64,000 bases of DNA from Pseudomonadota bacterium (GTDB lineage: Bacteria; Pseudomonadota; Alphaproteobacteria; Rhodospirillales; Magnetospirillaceae): assembly GCA_021847015.1 (NCBI GenBank), contig JAJZVW010000010.1, positions 48,852-112,851 of the forward strand, in the 5' to 3' direction. This document shows positions 38,601 through 48,366 of the stretch, piece by piece. The notes below the pieces were generated by a model. It searched no databases. It saw only the letters and a list, made by a program, of their open reading frames with translations, and had not been told where the DNA came from. Both the position numbers and the translations under genes were made by a program. Position 1 is the stretch's first letter. Every line of letters begins with the position of its first letter.

Positions 38601-39703
38601 TTCGGACACGCCGGCGGCGCCGGCCCGGTCCGCGATCTGTCCGCCCTCCACGGCGCCAGGGTGCTTCTGGTCGAGGACAACGACCTCAATCAGCAGGTGG
38701 CGTCCGAACTTCTGGGCGACGCCGGATTCGTCGTGGACATCGCCGAGAACGGCGCGGTCGCCGTCGAAAAGGTCCGCGCCGGGGATTACGACATCGTTCT
38801 GATGGACATGCAGATGCCGGTCATGGACGGCCTTGCCGCCACCCGCGCGATCCGCGCTCTGCCGCGGCCCGATCTCCCCATCGTCGCCATGACCGCCAAT
38901 GCGTTGCAGGCTGACCGCGATCGCTGCGCGGCGGCGGGGATGAACGATTACCTGTCCAAACCCATCGATCCCGACGCGCTGTGGGAGGCCCTCGTCAAAT
39001 GGGTGAAGCCGCGGGCCGGGGCGGCGCGGGCGGTCACGGCTTCCGTCATCGCGCCGCAAGCGCCCGAAGAGCTTCCCGACGGCATACCCGGGCTGGACGT
39101 CACCGCCGGACTGCGATGCGCCGCCGGGAAGGCGCGGCTTTATCTGTCCATGCTGGATAGTTTCGCGGCCGGGCAGGCGGCGGCGGTGGCGGAGATCCGG
39201 TCGGCGTTGGAGCGCGGCGATCCGGCGACCGCCGAACGGCTGGCCCACACCCTCAAGGGGACCGCCGGCACCATCGGCGCCGCACCCGTGCGCGAGGCCG
39301 CGGCGGAGGTGGAAACGGCCATCCGTGACGGCCGGCCACAGGGTGAAATCACCCCGTTGCTCGACGCGCTGGCTCCTCTGCTGGCCGATCTGGTGGCGGC
39401 CCTTGAGGCGTATCTCGCCCGGAATCGGGGAGAGCCCGAGGTATCGCCGCCGCCGGCAGAGGTGGACGCCGACAGGTTGCGGGAGGTGTGCGAGCGCCTC
39501 GCCTTCCTGCTGGAGGACAGCGATTCCGAAGCCGAGGAGGTGATGGAGGAGAACGCCGACCTGCTGAGGGCGGCTTTCCCGGGCGCGTACAAGGGGATCG
39601 CCGAGCGGGTCCGCGATTTCGATTACGACCGGGCCCTGGCTTTGCTTCGGGCTGCCGCCTCGGCCATGCCCGAGGGCGTCAAGGAAGCCGGTGAGGTGGT
39701 GCG

Positions 39704-39707
<4 letters not shown>
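35658..39707 (+). CDS. Hybrid sensor histidine kinase: 4 PAS - HisKA - HATPase - 2 receivers - HPt
   Basis: 1349 residues, soluble. After an N-terminal coiled coil (about 5-60) come four PAS domains (about 70-180, 190-330, 335-465 and 465-600). The last three are close repeats that share [19 protein letters not shown]. HisKA has the phosphoacceptor His617 ([15 protein letters not shown]); the HATPase has [20 protein letters not shown] and [20 protein letters not shown]. Two receivers follow (about 848-970, [13 protein letters not shown]; about 1000-1115, [12 protein letters not shown]), then an HPt domain with His1197 ([16 protein letters not shown]) and a roughly 80-residue acidic tail. The start lies inside the protease gene, so it is cotranslated with the hydrogenase. 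The absence of membrane segments fits a cytoplasmic partner such as this hydrogenase. Confidence 0.95.
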
Positions 39708-40888
<1,181 letters not shown>

Positions 40889-40895
40889 GCCGGCA

Positions 40896-40910
40896 CGGGC
40901 GTCACGCCCG
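40896..40910. terminator. Small hairpin between convergent operon ends
   Basis: CGGGCG-TCA-CGCCCG lies 7 bases after the HD-GYP gene stop and 6 bases past the metC stop on the other strand. It may serve as a shared terminator; neither side has a T-run. Confidence 0.35.
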
Positions 40911-40916
40911 CATCCC

Positions 40917-42083
40917 TCATCCCCCCGCCCGCAGCCGTTCGAATCCGGCTTCCAAATCCTCCAGCAGGTCGTCGGCATCCTCCAGTCCGGCGTGGAACCG
41001 CAACGAGGGGCCTTCCGGTTGCCAGGCGCAGGCGGTGCGGACGATGGCGTTGCCGGAGGTGGGGATGACCAGGCTTTCGAAGCCGCCCCAGGAAAAGCCC
41101 AGCTTGAAGTGCCGGTAGCCGTCGAGCATGGCATCCACCGCCGCCTTGGGCGCCGGCTTCAGGATCACGCCGAACAGGCCGCAGGCGCCGGTGAAATCCC
41201 GAGCCCACAGGGTGTGGCCGGGGTCCGTGGGCAGCGGAGGGTACAGCACGCGGGCCACCTCGGGCCGTTCCTCCAGCCACTGGGCCAGCCGCAGGGCGGA
41301 TTCCGCGTGGCGGCGCAGGCGCACGGCCAAGGTGCGCAGACCGCGCAGGCCGAGATAGAGTTCCTCGGCGCCCGGGGAATGGCCCCATGTGGCGATCGCG
41401 GTCTTGATCCCGTGCCACAGGTCCTCGCGGGCGGTGATGGCGCCCAGCATGGCGTCAGCGTGGCCGACCACGTATTTGGTGCAGGCCTGGATCGAGACGT
41501 CCACCCCATGGCGGAACGGCTGGAAGTTCAGCACGCCCCAGGTGTTGTCCATCAGCACCACGGCGCCGGCCCGGTGGGCGGCCTCGGCGATGGCGGGCAC
41601 GTCCTGGACTTCGAAGGTGAGCGATCCCGGGCTTTCGACGAACACCACCCGGGTGTTGGGGCGCATCAGGCCGGCGATGCCGGCGCCGATGCGGGGATCG
41701 TAATAGGTGATCTCCACCCCGAAGCGGGCGAGCACGGAATCGCAGAATTTGCGTGTCGGGAAATAGACCGAATCCGCGATCAGCGCGTGGTCGCCCGCGC
41801 CCAGGAACGCGGCGAGCGCGCCGGTGATGGCCGCCAGTCCCGACGAGGTGGCGACGCACCGCCCGCCGCCCTCGACCTCGGCCATGGCCTCCTCGAAGGC
41901 GAAGGTGGTGGGTGTGCCGTAGCGGCCGTAGCGCACGCCGTCGAACGGCGTGCGTCCGCTGGCCTCCATGGCGGCGACCGAGGGATGGAGGATGGTGGAG
42001 GCGTGATAGACGGGCGGGTTGACGGCGCCGTGGAAAAGCTCCGGGTGGCGGCCGGCGTGGAGGATGCGGCTTTCTTTCTTCAT
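40917..42083 (-). CDS. metC: Cystathionine beta-lyase-like PLP enzyme (trans-sulfuration family)
   Basis: 388 residues, Cys/Met-metabolism PLP fold. The PLP lysine is Lys203 (ACTKYVVGHADAML); YGTPTTFAFEEAMAEVEGG and ATSSGLAAITGALAAFLGAGD are typical substrate/cofactor regions. The MetC branch is favoured by RILHAGRHP and the FSWGGFESLVIP region, over cystathionine gamma-synthase. It cleaves cystathionine to homocysteine, pyruvate and ammonia. It is convergent with the hydrogenase operon and not part of it. Confidence 0.88.
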   Translation of the reverse strand: MKKESRILHAGRHPELFHGAVNPPVYHASTILHPSVAAMEASGRTPFDGVRYGRYGTPTTFAFEEAMAEVEGGGRCVATSSGLAAITGALAAFLGAGDHALIADSVYFPTRKFCDSVLARFGVEITYYDPRIGAGIAGLMRPNTRVVFVESPGSLTFEVQDVPAIAEAAHRAGAVVLMDNTWGVLNFQPFRHGVDVSIQACTKYVVGHADAMLGAITAREDLWHGIKTAIATWGHSPGAEELYLGLRGLRTLAVRLRRHAESALRLAQWLEERPEVARVLYPPLPTDPGHTLWARDFTGACGLFGVILKPAPKAAVDAMLDGYRHFKLGFSWGGFESLVIPTSGNAIVRTACAWQPEGPSLRFHAGLEDADDLLEDLEAGFERLRAGG

Positions 42084-42220
42084 GACTCCCAGGCGAACGG
42101 ACGCGGGAGAGCCATGGTGACATCGCGGCCGGCCCGACGCCAGACCTTGTCGGATTTAACCTGTCTTGGTACACCGCGCGGAGGTAGTCCGCGGTTGGGG
42201 GCGGTGGATGACGGCGGATC

Positions 42221-42322
42221 GGAGAATTACGGGAATTACGGAGAGAATTACGGGAATTACGGGGACGCTATACTTAATTCGCCAGCGAATTAAGTATAGC
42301 GTCCCCGTAATTCCCGTAATTC
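42221..42322. repeat. Perfect long hairpin (38-bp arms) preceded by a tandem duplication
   Basis: Arms 42245-42282 and 42285-42322 are exact reverse complements with a two-base loop (CA). Each arm runs from GAATTACGGGAATTACGGGG to CTATACTTAATTCGC at the tip. Immediately left, 42221-42244 repeats the outer part of the arm (GGAGAATTACGGGAATTACG), giving a tandem. The AT-rich tip differs sharply from the GC-rich surroundings. It looks like a REP/MITE-type mobile hairpin, but no transposase is nearby. Confidence 0.85.
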
Positions 42323-42324
42323 CC

Positions 42325-43023
42325 GTGCCTGCGGTTTGCGCGGGACTGGCGGGCGCCGCACGATTCCCATCGCGGCCCGCGCCGCTCGCCGTGGCTGCGG
42401 TGGTCCTGCTGATGGCGGCGTCGTGCGCCGCGGCGCGGATTGCGCGCGCGGGCGACCGTCACGCGCTGTGGGCCGCCTCCGCCATGGCATTCGGCATGGA
42501 ATGGGATATCGGTTTCGCGGCGCTGGCGGTCGTGCCGCTGCTGCTTTGGGATGCGCGGCGGTTGCGCATCTACGCCGCCGCGACCCTGGCCGCGTTCGCG
42601 CTCCTTTTCGCTCTGCATGCGCCAGGCATTCCCCATGCAGCTCCTGTCGGCTTCGCGGATGCGCTGACGGGGGTTCTGGCCGCTCATTGGCTCCTGGCTG
42701 CGGGGCTGCTGGGGTCGTTGGCGATGCTGGTCGCCTATTTCCGGCTGCGGCGGCGGGGGCTGCTGGAACGGGACCGGCTGGCGCGGGTGCTGGCGGGTAT
42801 CGTCGCCGGTCAGGCGGCGACCGTGCTGCTCGCCGCGCGGTGGCCATCGCCCCAGGCGCTGGATCCGGCCTTGATGCTGGGCGGGGCGGCCGCGGCCATC
42901 CTGTGGGCCATGAGCCGGCCCATTCTTCCGCCCGCCGCACATCGCCGGCTCTGGTGGGGCGTGGTCGTGGTGGCGCTGGTTCTGCTTCTTATGATGCTTT
43001 TAAAAGGAACGGGGACCGGCTAG
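42325..43023 (+). CDS. Integral membrane protein, unknown function
   Basis: 232 residues if begun at GTG 42325, three bases beyond the hairpin arm. About six transmembrane segments (for example LAVAAVVLLMAASCAAARIA, LYGSLAMLVAYF-like region, VVVVALVLLLMML). The frame is open through the hairpin itself, so the N-terminus may have been replaced or altered by insertion of that element; a start at the internal Met (about 42410) is also possible. No family was recognised. The next gene is another membrane protein 52 bases downstream. Confidence 0.5.
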   Translation: MPAVCAGLAGAARFPSRPAPLAVAAVVLLMAASCAAARIARAGDRHALWAASAMAFGMEWDIGFAALAVVPLLLWDARRLRIYAAATLAAFALLFALHAPGIPHAAPVGFADALTGVLAAHWLLAAGLLGSLAMLVAYFRLRRRGLLERDRLARVLAGIVAGQAATVLLAARWPSPQALDPALMLGGAAAAILWAMSRPILPPAAHRRLWWGVVVVALVLLLMMLLKGTGTG

Positions 43024-43075
43024 CCTTTGCGAAGGCGCCCCTTTCCCAGGGCGTTCGTCACGAAAGCGCACCCGA

Positions 43076-43546
43076 ATGTTGGCCTTCGCTCTCTCGCTCG
43101 CGTTTCACACGGTCGCCGCCGTAATCTGGGTCGGCGGCATGTTCTTCGCCCATATGGTCCTGCGGCCGGCGGTCCTGGAGATGCCGCCGCCGGAGCGTCT
43201 CGCCCTGTGGCGGCGGGTGTTCCCACGCTTCTTCCGCTGGGTGTGGCTGGCGATCCTCACCCTGCTGGGGACCGGGTACGGCGTGCTTCTGCTGGGCTAT
43301 CGCGGCGGGCTCGGCGGCGGCGGTCTGCACATCGACATCATGCAGGTCACCGGCCTGATCATGGTCAGCCTGTACGTGTACCTGTTTGTCGCCCCCTGGC
43401 AGTCCTTCAAACGAGCCTTCGACGGGGGCGACATGCCCAAGGCGGGCAAGAACCAGGCGCGCATCCGCCGGATCGTCACCATCAATCTGGTGCTGGGCCT
43501 GTTCACCGCCGCCATCGGCGCGACGGGGATGCTCTGGGCGTATTGA
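43076..43546 (+). CDS. CopD-like integral membrane protein
   Basis: 156 residues with four transmembrane helices. MLAFALSLAFHTVAAVIWVG and GMFFAHMVLRPAVLE match the CopD-type opening, with His10 or so and Met residues that could bind copper or heme; ILTLLGTGYGVLLLGY and ITGLIMVSLYVYLF-like helices follow. It is a probable copper-resistance-family membrane protein of unproven function. It converges on the OsmC gene with a three-base gap. Confidence 0.65.
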   Translation: MLAFALSLAFHTVAAVIWVGGMFFAHMVLRPAVLEMPPPERLALWRRVFPRFFRWVWLAILTLLGTGYGVLLLGYRGGLGGGGLHIDIMQVTGLIMVSLYVYLFVAPWQSFKRAFDGGDMPKAGKNQARIRRIVTINLVLGLFTAAIGATGMLWAY

Positions 43547-43549
43547 CGC

Positions 43550-44008
43550 TCAGGCGCCTTCGACCAGCCGGGTCTCCACGCGGATAATTCCGGTCAAGGT
43601 GCGGTGAACCGGGCAATGCCCGGCGATCTCCATCAGGCGCCGCCGCTGCGCCTCGTCGAGGTCGCCCTCGATCACGATGTCGCGGCCGATGACATCCACC
43701 ACCGTCGGCGCGTCGCCGCATTCGGCGCAATCCCGCGCATGCTCGCGCCCGTGGCGCAGACGCACCTCGACATTGTCCAGCGCCCAGCCCTTGCGCTCGG
43801 CGTACATGCGCAGCGTCATCGCCGTGCAGGAGCCCAACGCCGCCAGCAGCAAATCGTAGGGACCGGGGCCCATGTCCAGCCCGCCCGCCGAGGCCGGTTC
43901 GTCGGCGGCGAAGGTGTGGCTGCCGGTGCGGACGGTCTGGGTGAAGCGCCCGAGATGGCTTTCCGTCACCACGACGGAGCCGGGGGGCAGTGCGGTTGCT
44001 TCGGTCAA
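43550..44008 (-). CDS. OsmC/Ohr-family peroxiredoxin-like protein
   Basis: 152 residues. Conserved cysteines are Cys61 (LAALGSCTAMTLRMYAERKG) and Cys132 (IAGHCPVHRTL), the thiol pair of OsmC proteins that reduce organic peroxides. The start is TTG 44008, chosen because GGAGG lies exactly five bases upstream and no ATG or GTG is suitably placed. Two further cysteines (RDCAEC) could bind metal. It is divergent from the nudix gene. Confidence 0.82.
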   Translation of the reverse strand: MTEATALPPGSVVVTESHLGRFTQTVRTGSHTFAADEPASAGGLDMGPGPYDLLLAALGSCTAMTLRMYAERKGWALDNVEVRLRHGREHARDCAECGDAPTVVDVIGRDIVIEGDLDEAQRRRLMEIAGHCPVHRTLTGIIRVETRLVEGA

Positions 44009-44103
44009 GGCGGCCTCCGATCTGCGAAAACGCCGCCCCGCTTGCCAGCGGGGTCGCGCCCGTATAGTGCTGTCAGCCTGATCGGGCGGCAAGGGAGAGG
44101 CGG

Positions 44104-44721
44104 ATGGTGAGCACGCTGGGACGCGACGACGTCGAGATCATCGCCAAGGACACCGTCTTCAAGGGGTACTTTCAGGTGGACCGCTACCGGCTGCGCCACC
44201 GCGCCTTCGCCGGCGGCTGGACCCAGCCGCTGACGCGCGAAGTGTTCGAACGCGGTCACGCGGTGTCGGTGCTGCTCTACGATCCCGTCCGCGACGAGGT
44301 CGCGCTGATCGAGCAATTCCGGGCCGGAGCCCTGGCTGCGGGATTGAACCCGTGGCTGGTCGAGGTGGTGGCCGGAATCATCGAGGACGGCGAAAGCCCC
44401 GAGGAGGTGGCCCGCCGCGAGGTTCGCGAGGAGGCGGGCTGCGCCGTGGACGATCTGGTGTTCATTTCCCAGATCCTGTTGTCCCCCGGGGCGGTGTCCG
44501 AGACCGTGCGGATGTATTGCGCCCGCGTGGACGGCTCGGGGATCGCCGGCCTGCACGGCCTGGAATCCGAGGGCGAAGACATCCGCGTGTTCACCCTTGC
44601 CACCGACCAGGCGCTGGCGATGGTCAAGGACGGCCGCATCAACAATTCGGTCGCGGTGATGAGCCTGCTGTGGCTGGCCGGCGAACGGGATTCCCTGCGC
44701 AAGCGGTGGGGCGTCGGCTGA
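44104..44721 (+). CDS. nudF: Nudix hydrolase, ADP-ribose pyrophosphatase type
   Basis: 205 residues. The Nudix box GIIEDGESPEEVARREVREE plus AG fits GX5EX7REUXEEXG exactly. The N-terminal half (GYFQVDRYRLRHRAFAGGW and RGHAVSVLLYDPVRDEV) matches the ADP-ribose/NDP-sugar pyrophosphatases. GGGAGAGGCGG precedes the ATG. It probably hydrolyses ADP-ribose to AMP and ribose-5-phosphate. Confidence 0.9.
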   Translation: MVSTLGRDDVEIIAKDTVFKGYFQVDRYRLRHRAFAGGWTQPLTREVFERGHAVSVLLYDPVRDEVALIEQFRAGALAAGLNPWLVEVVAGIIEDGESPEEVARREVREEAGCAVDDLVFISQILLSPGAVSETVRMYCARVDGSGIAGLHGLESEGEDIRVFTLATDQALAMVKDGRINNSVAVMSLLWLAGERDSLRKRWGVG

Positions 44722-44839
44722 CGGGAGCCGTCGCTCCGACCATGGGAAGGGACGTTATACAGCCCATAGACCGCTTGAACCGGCCATTGCGCAAGTCTAC
44801 TGTCTCCGTCCCGTGTGAAATTAGGCAAAATACACCGCC

Positions 44840-45844
44840 ATGACGGATATTTGTGAGGGATTTGTCGGGACCATCGGCAACACGCCGCTGATCCGACTGC
44901 ACCAGGTATCGGAACTCACCGGCTGCGAGATATACGGCAAGGCCGAGTTCCTCAATCCGGGCGGCTCGGTCAAGGATCGGGCGGCGCTCGCCATCGTCGA
45001 GGACGCCGAAGCCAAGGGGCTGCTGCGGCCGGGCGGGCTCATCGTCGAGGGCACCGCCGGCAACACCGGCATCGGCCTGACCCTGGTGGCGAACGCTCGC
45101 GGCTACCGCACCGTCATCGTCATGCCCGAGACCCAGAGCCAGGAAAAGAAGGACATGCTGCGGCTGGTGGGGGCGGACCTGCGGCTGGTGCCCGCGCTGC
45201 CCTACGCCAATCCGGGCAATTATGTGCGCGTCTCGGAAGCGCTGGCCAAGGAGATGGCGGCCATCGAGAGCAATGGCGTGCTGTGGGCCAACCAATTCGA
45301 CAACACCGCCAACCGCGACGGCCATTACCGCACCACCGGGCCGGAAATCTGGCGCCAGACCGGCGGGCGCATCGACGCCTTCACCTGCGCGGTGGGGACC
45401 GGCGGCACGCTCGCCGGGGTGGGAATGGCGCTGAAGGAGCGTAATTCCAAGGTGCGCGTGGTGCTGGCCGATCCCATGGGCTCGGCGCTCTACAACTGGT
45501 ACGCCAATGGGGAGTTGAAGGCCGAGGGCAACTCCATCACCGAGGGGATCGGCCAGGGCCGTATCACCCGCAACCTGGAGGGGGCGCCCATCGACGGGCA
45601 GGTGCGCGTCACCGACCAGGAGGCGCTGCCGATCATCTTCGACCTTCTCCGCCACGAGGGGCTGGTGCTCGGCGGCTCGTCGGGGATCAACGTGATGGCT
45701 GCGATCGCGGTGGCCAGGGATTTGGGGCCGGGTCATACGGTGGTGACAGTGCTGTGCGATTATGGTACGCGCTACCAGAGCAAGCTGTTCAACCCGGCCT
45801 TCCTGGCAGCGCGCAACCTGCCGGTCCCCGACTGGCTGGCGTGA
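44840..45844 (+). CDS. cysK: Cysteine synthase A (O-acetylserine sulfhydrylase)
   Basis: 334 residues. PLP lysine Lys45 in NPGGSVKDRAAL; the substrate loop reads EGTAGNTGIG (Ala where many have Ser); the cofactor phosphate loop is CAVGTGGTLAGVG. It makes cysteine from O-acetylserine and sulfide. The sulfurtransferase gene follows 44 bases downstream, so the pair handles sulfur in one transcript. A cystathionine beta-synthase role is less likely because there are no CBS domains. Confidence 0.92.
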   Translation: MTDICEGFVGTIGNTPLIRLHQVSELTGCEIYGKAEFLNPGGSVKDRAALAIVEDAEAKGLLRPGGLIVEGTAGNTGIGLTLVANARGYRTVIVMPETQSQEKKDMLRLVGADLRLVPALPYANPGNYVRVSEALAKEMAAIESNGVLWANQFDNTANRDGHYRTTGPEIWRQTGGRIDAFTCAVGTGGTLAGVGMALKERNSKVRVVLADPMGSALYNWYANGELKAEGNSITEGIGQGRITRNLEGAPIDGQVRVTDQEALPIIFDLLRHEGLVLGGSSGINVMAAIAVARDLGPGHTVVTVLCDYGTRYQSKLFNPAFLAARNLPVPDWLA

Positions 45845-45888
45845 CCGCCGGGCCCGGCCGCAACCGCAACCAACGCAGAGGACACACC

Positions 45889-46746
45889 GTGGATTACGTC
45901 AACCCGGACGCGCTCGTCAGCACCGAGTGGCTCGAAGCCCATCTCAGCGCCCCGGACGTCCGTGTCGTCGATGCCAGCTATTATCTTCCGATCCAGAACC
46001 GCGACGCGCGCCTGGAATACGAGGAGGAGCACATCCCGGGCGCGGTCTTCTTCGACATCGACGAGATCGCGGACATCACCAGCGACCTCAAGCACATGCT
46101 GCCGTCGCCCGAGAAGTTCGCCAGCAAGGTCCGCAAGCTCGGCCTCGGCAACGGCAACAAGATCGTGGTCTACGACGGCACCGGTTTCGGCAGCGCTGCG
46201 GCGCGGGTGTGGTGGATGTTCCGCTGTTTTGGCCACCGGGACGTCGCCATTCTGGACGGCGGCTTTCCCAAATGGCTGCGCGAGCAGCGCGCGGTCGAGG
46301 ACCTGCCGCCCGTGCCGCGCGACCGCCATTTCATGCCCCAGGTCAACAACACGCTGGTGCGCAGCTTCGACCAGGTGAAGGCCAACCTGTCCACGGGCAA
46401 GGAACTGGTCCTGGATGCCCGTGCGCCCGGCCGCTTCACGGGCGCCGAACCCGAATTGTGGCCGGTCAAGCGCGTCGGCCATATCCCCGGCAGCGTCAAC
46501 GTGCCGTTCCTGGACCTGATCGACGGCCGCACCCGCTGCATGCTTCCGGCCGATGCGCTCAAAGCCCGTTTCGACAAGGCCGGCATCGAACCCGGCCGCC
46601 CCGTGGTGGTGTCGTGCGGCTCGGGCATCACCGCCTGCGTGGTGTCCCTGGCGCTCCACCTGATGGGTCACGACGACGTCGCCGTCTATGACGGCTCCTG
46701 GGCCGAATGGGGCAACCGTGACGACGCGCCGGTCGAGCTGGGCTGA
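45889..46746 (+). CDS. sseA: 3-mercaptopyruvate sulfurtransferase (rhodanese family)
   Basis: 285 residues, two rhodanese domains. The catalytic loop VSCGSGITACVVSLALHL matches the CGSGVTA form of mercaptopyruvate rather than thiosulfate sulfurtransferases. The N-terminal rhodanese part includes EEEHIPGAVFFDIDEIAD. The GTG start at 45889 follows AGAGGA at a normal distance. It forms an operon with cysK. Confidence 0.92.
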   Translation: MDYVNPDALVSTEWLEAHLSAPDVRVVDASYYLPIQNRDARLEYEEEHIPGAVFFDIDEIADITSDLKHMLPSPEKFASKVRKLGLGNGNKIVVYDGTGFGSAAARVWWMFRCFGHRDVAILDGGFPKWLREQRAVEDLPPVPRDRHFMPQVNNTLVRSFDQVKANLSTGKELVLDARAPGRFTGAEPELWPVKRVGHIPGSVNVPFLDLIDGRTRCMLPADALKARFDKAGIEPGRPVVVSCGSGITACVVSLALHLMGHDDVAVYDGSWAEWGNRDDAPVELG

Positions 46747-47437
46747 CGCGTCCCGCCCGTCGTCGCGACCGGTCCGTTGCCGGACGAACGAAGCCTTCCA
46801 GGGCTGGTGCCGAAGACGCGCCGAAAGCGCGCGTTGAACGTCGAGAGGTCGTTGAACCCTGCCTCAAACGCGATTTGGGTGATCGGTGCCCGGGTCGTAC
46901 ATAGGGCTGTCGCGGCTCGGCGTATCCGGACGTCGAGCAGGAATTGGTGCGGCGTCATTCCGACCATCCGCCGGAACGTGCGCAGAAAATGATACGTGCT
47001 CATGCACGCCACGGCGGCGAGGTGGGGCAGATTCAGCGGCTCGTGGCTGTGTTCCTCGATATAGCGGAGCACATTGACGATCCGCCGTTGCTCCCGCGCC
47101 AAGGGCGAGGGCGGTGTCGGATGACGCGCCGATCACGGCCTCCGCCAAGCGGATGGCCAGTTCGTCCGCCGCCACGAGACCGTGTCCGCTTGCGCTTAGG
47201 GCACTCTTGAGAACCGGCAGGGCGAGCGTCCTGCTCGCCGGAAGCATCGCCGCCGCAAAGCGGAAACGGCTGGTGCCGGCGGTGGCGGAAGCGATCTCCT
47301 CGAAGAACGCGTCGTCGAAGTGAAAGGCGATGCACCGGTCGCCGACGCCATGATCATGGCCGCATTCGAAACATGTGCCGGAATTCCCGAGAAGGAAGGC
47401 GCCAGGATAGAGTAGTGCCTTTCCCGCGGACGTTAAC
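46686..47437 (-). pseudogene. Broken AraC-family regulator (5' truncated and frameshifted)
   Basis: The C-terminal DNA-binding part (47102 to about 46780; VLRYIEEHSHEPLNLPHLAA, MSTYHFLRTFRRMVGMTPHQF, FEAGFNDLSTFNARFRRVFG) is a complete pair of AraC helix-turn-helices. The sensory part continues upstream in another frame (47437-47105; GTCFECGHDHGVGDRCIAF, EIASATAGTSRFRFAAAMLP). The frames meet near 47100, where one base is out of register. The N-terminus before GKALLYPGAFLLGN is missing. The frame runs 61 bases into sseA at its 3' end, so the original stop was also lost. Not functional as a full regulator. Confidence 0.8.
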
Positions 47438-47745
47438 CCGCCCTGGCGCCTCTCGGGTACACCTGTCTCGGCGAAGGGAAGGGCTCGTTGGGGTATGGCG
47501 GGAACACGATAGCCTTTTGCGATCGCCCCGTTCCGGCCGACGGGAAATCCGGCCTGCATTTCCGCTTTACGGCACCGACATGCGCGAGCGTGGATGCCTT
47601 CCATGCCGCGGCCCTCGCTGCCGGCGGGCGCGACAACGGCAAGCCCGGCCTGCGCATAGATTACGCCCCCGATTACTACGCCGCTTTCGTGATCGACCCC
47701 GATGGGTATCGGATCGAGGCCCATTGCGGCCGCGTCAGTGCCTGA
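47437..47745 (+). pseudogene. Broken VOC (glyoxalase/dioxygenase) family gene, 5' truncated
   Basis: The reading frame from just after an in-frame TAA (47434-47436) encodes PALAPLGYTCLGEGKGSLGY, then GGNTIAFCDRP, VDAFHAAALAAGGRDNG and YYAAFVIDPDGYRIEAHC, the C-terminal four fifths of a VOC-superfamily protein. The first 25 or so residues, including the first metal ligand, are absent. It is the mirror image of the AraC remnant: both lost their 5' ends at the same point (about 47437), so one deletion removed their shared promoter region. Confidence 0.75.
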
Positions 47746-47774
47746 CGCCCGCAACGAGAACAGGACATGCGCCG

Positions 47775-48303
47775 ATGACTCAGCAGGAAATCCCAATGCT
47801 TGACGCTCTCCACGCCGTTCAGCCGCACGAGAGCCTTGCCGCGAAATCGCAGCTTTACGGCCGCTTCGTCGGATCGTGGACGCTCGATATCGACGTCCAC
47901 CCCCTGAACGGGCCGCCGCGCCAGGCCGAGGGTGAATGGCATTTCGCCTGGGTGGTGGACGGCAAGGCGATCCAGGACGTGGGGATCTTCCCGGCGCGGC
48001 GGCTGCGCGGGACGGCCGAGACGTGGCACATGTGTGGCTCGACATTCCGCTGGTACGATCCGTCCATCGACGCCTGGCACATCCGTTATTTCGATCCCAG
48101 CCGCGCGGCCGAGCAGCGCCAGCTCGGCCGGGCCGTCGGGGACGGCATCGTGGCAGATCGGTGAGGATCGCAACGGCCTCCAAAGGCGCTGGCGCTTTAC
48201 CGAGATCATTGATCGATCGTTCCGGTGGATCGGCGACGCGTCCTGGGATAAAGGGGCGAACTGGACGCTGGAGATGGAAATGCGGGCCCGCAGGGCGGGC
48301 TGA
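47775..48303 (+). pseudogene. Frameshifted conserved protein (unknown family)
   Basis: Frame one from ATG 47775 gives QLYGRFVGSWTLDIDVHPLN, WHFAWVVDGKAIQDVGIFPA and STFRWYDPSIDAWHIRYFDP, then stops early at GIVADR. One base out of register near 48150, the sequence continues as IGEDRNGLQRRWRFTEIIDR, SFRWIGDASWDKGANW and TLEMEMRARRAG. A single-base insertion in GTGGCAGATC explains this; a sequencing error is the alternative. The joined product would be about 175 residues, soluble, with conserved Trp and Asp but no recognised activity. It stands next to two other broken genes. Confidence 0.65.
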
Positions 48304-48366
48304 GACGAATGTGGCGGCACCACGGGCGGCGAAAACATCGGTCTCCCACCGGTGGGGGCGCCCTTA

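Noticed and set aside
40935..40960. tRNA T-arm-like motif GTTCGAATCC
   Set aside because: It is inside metC coding sequence and no cloverleaf can be formed around it.
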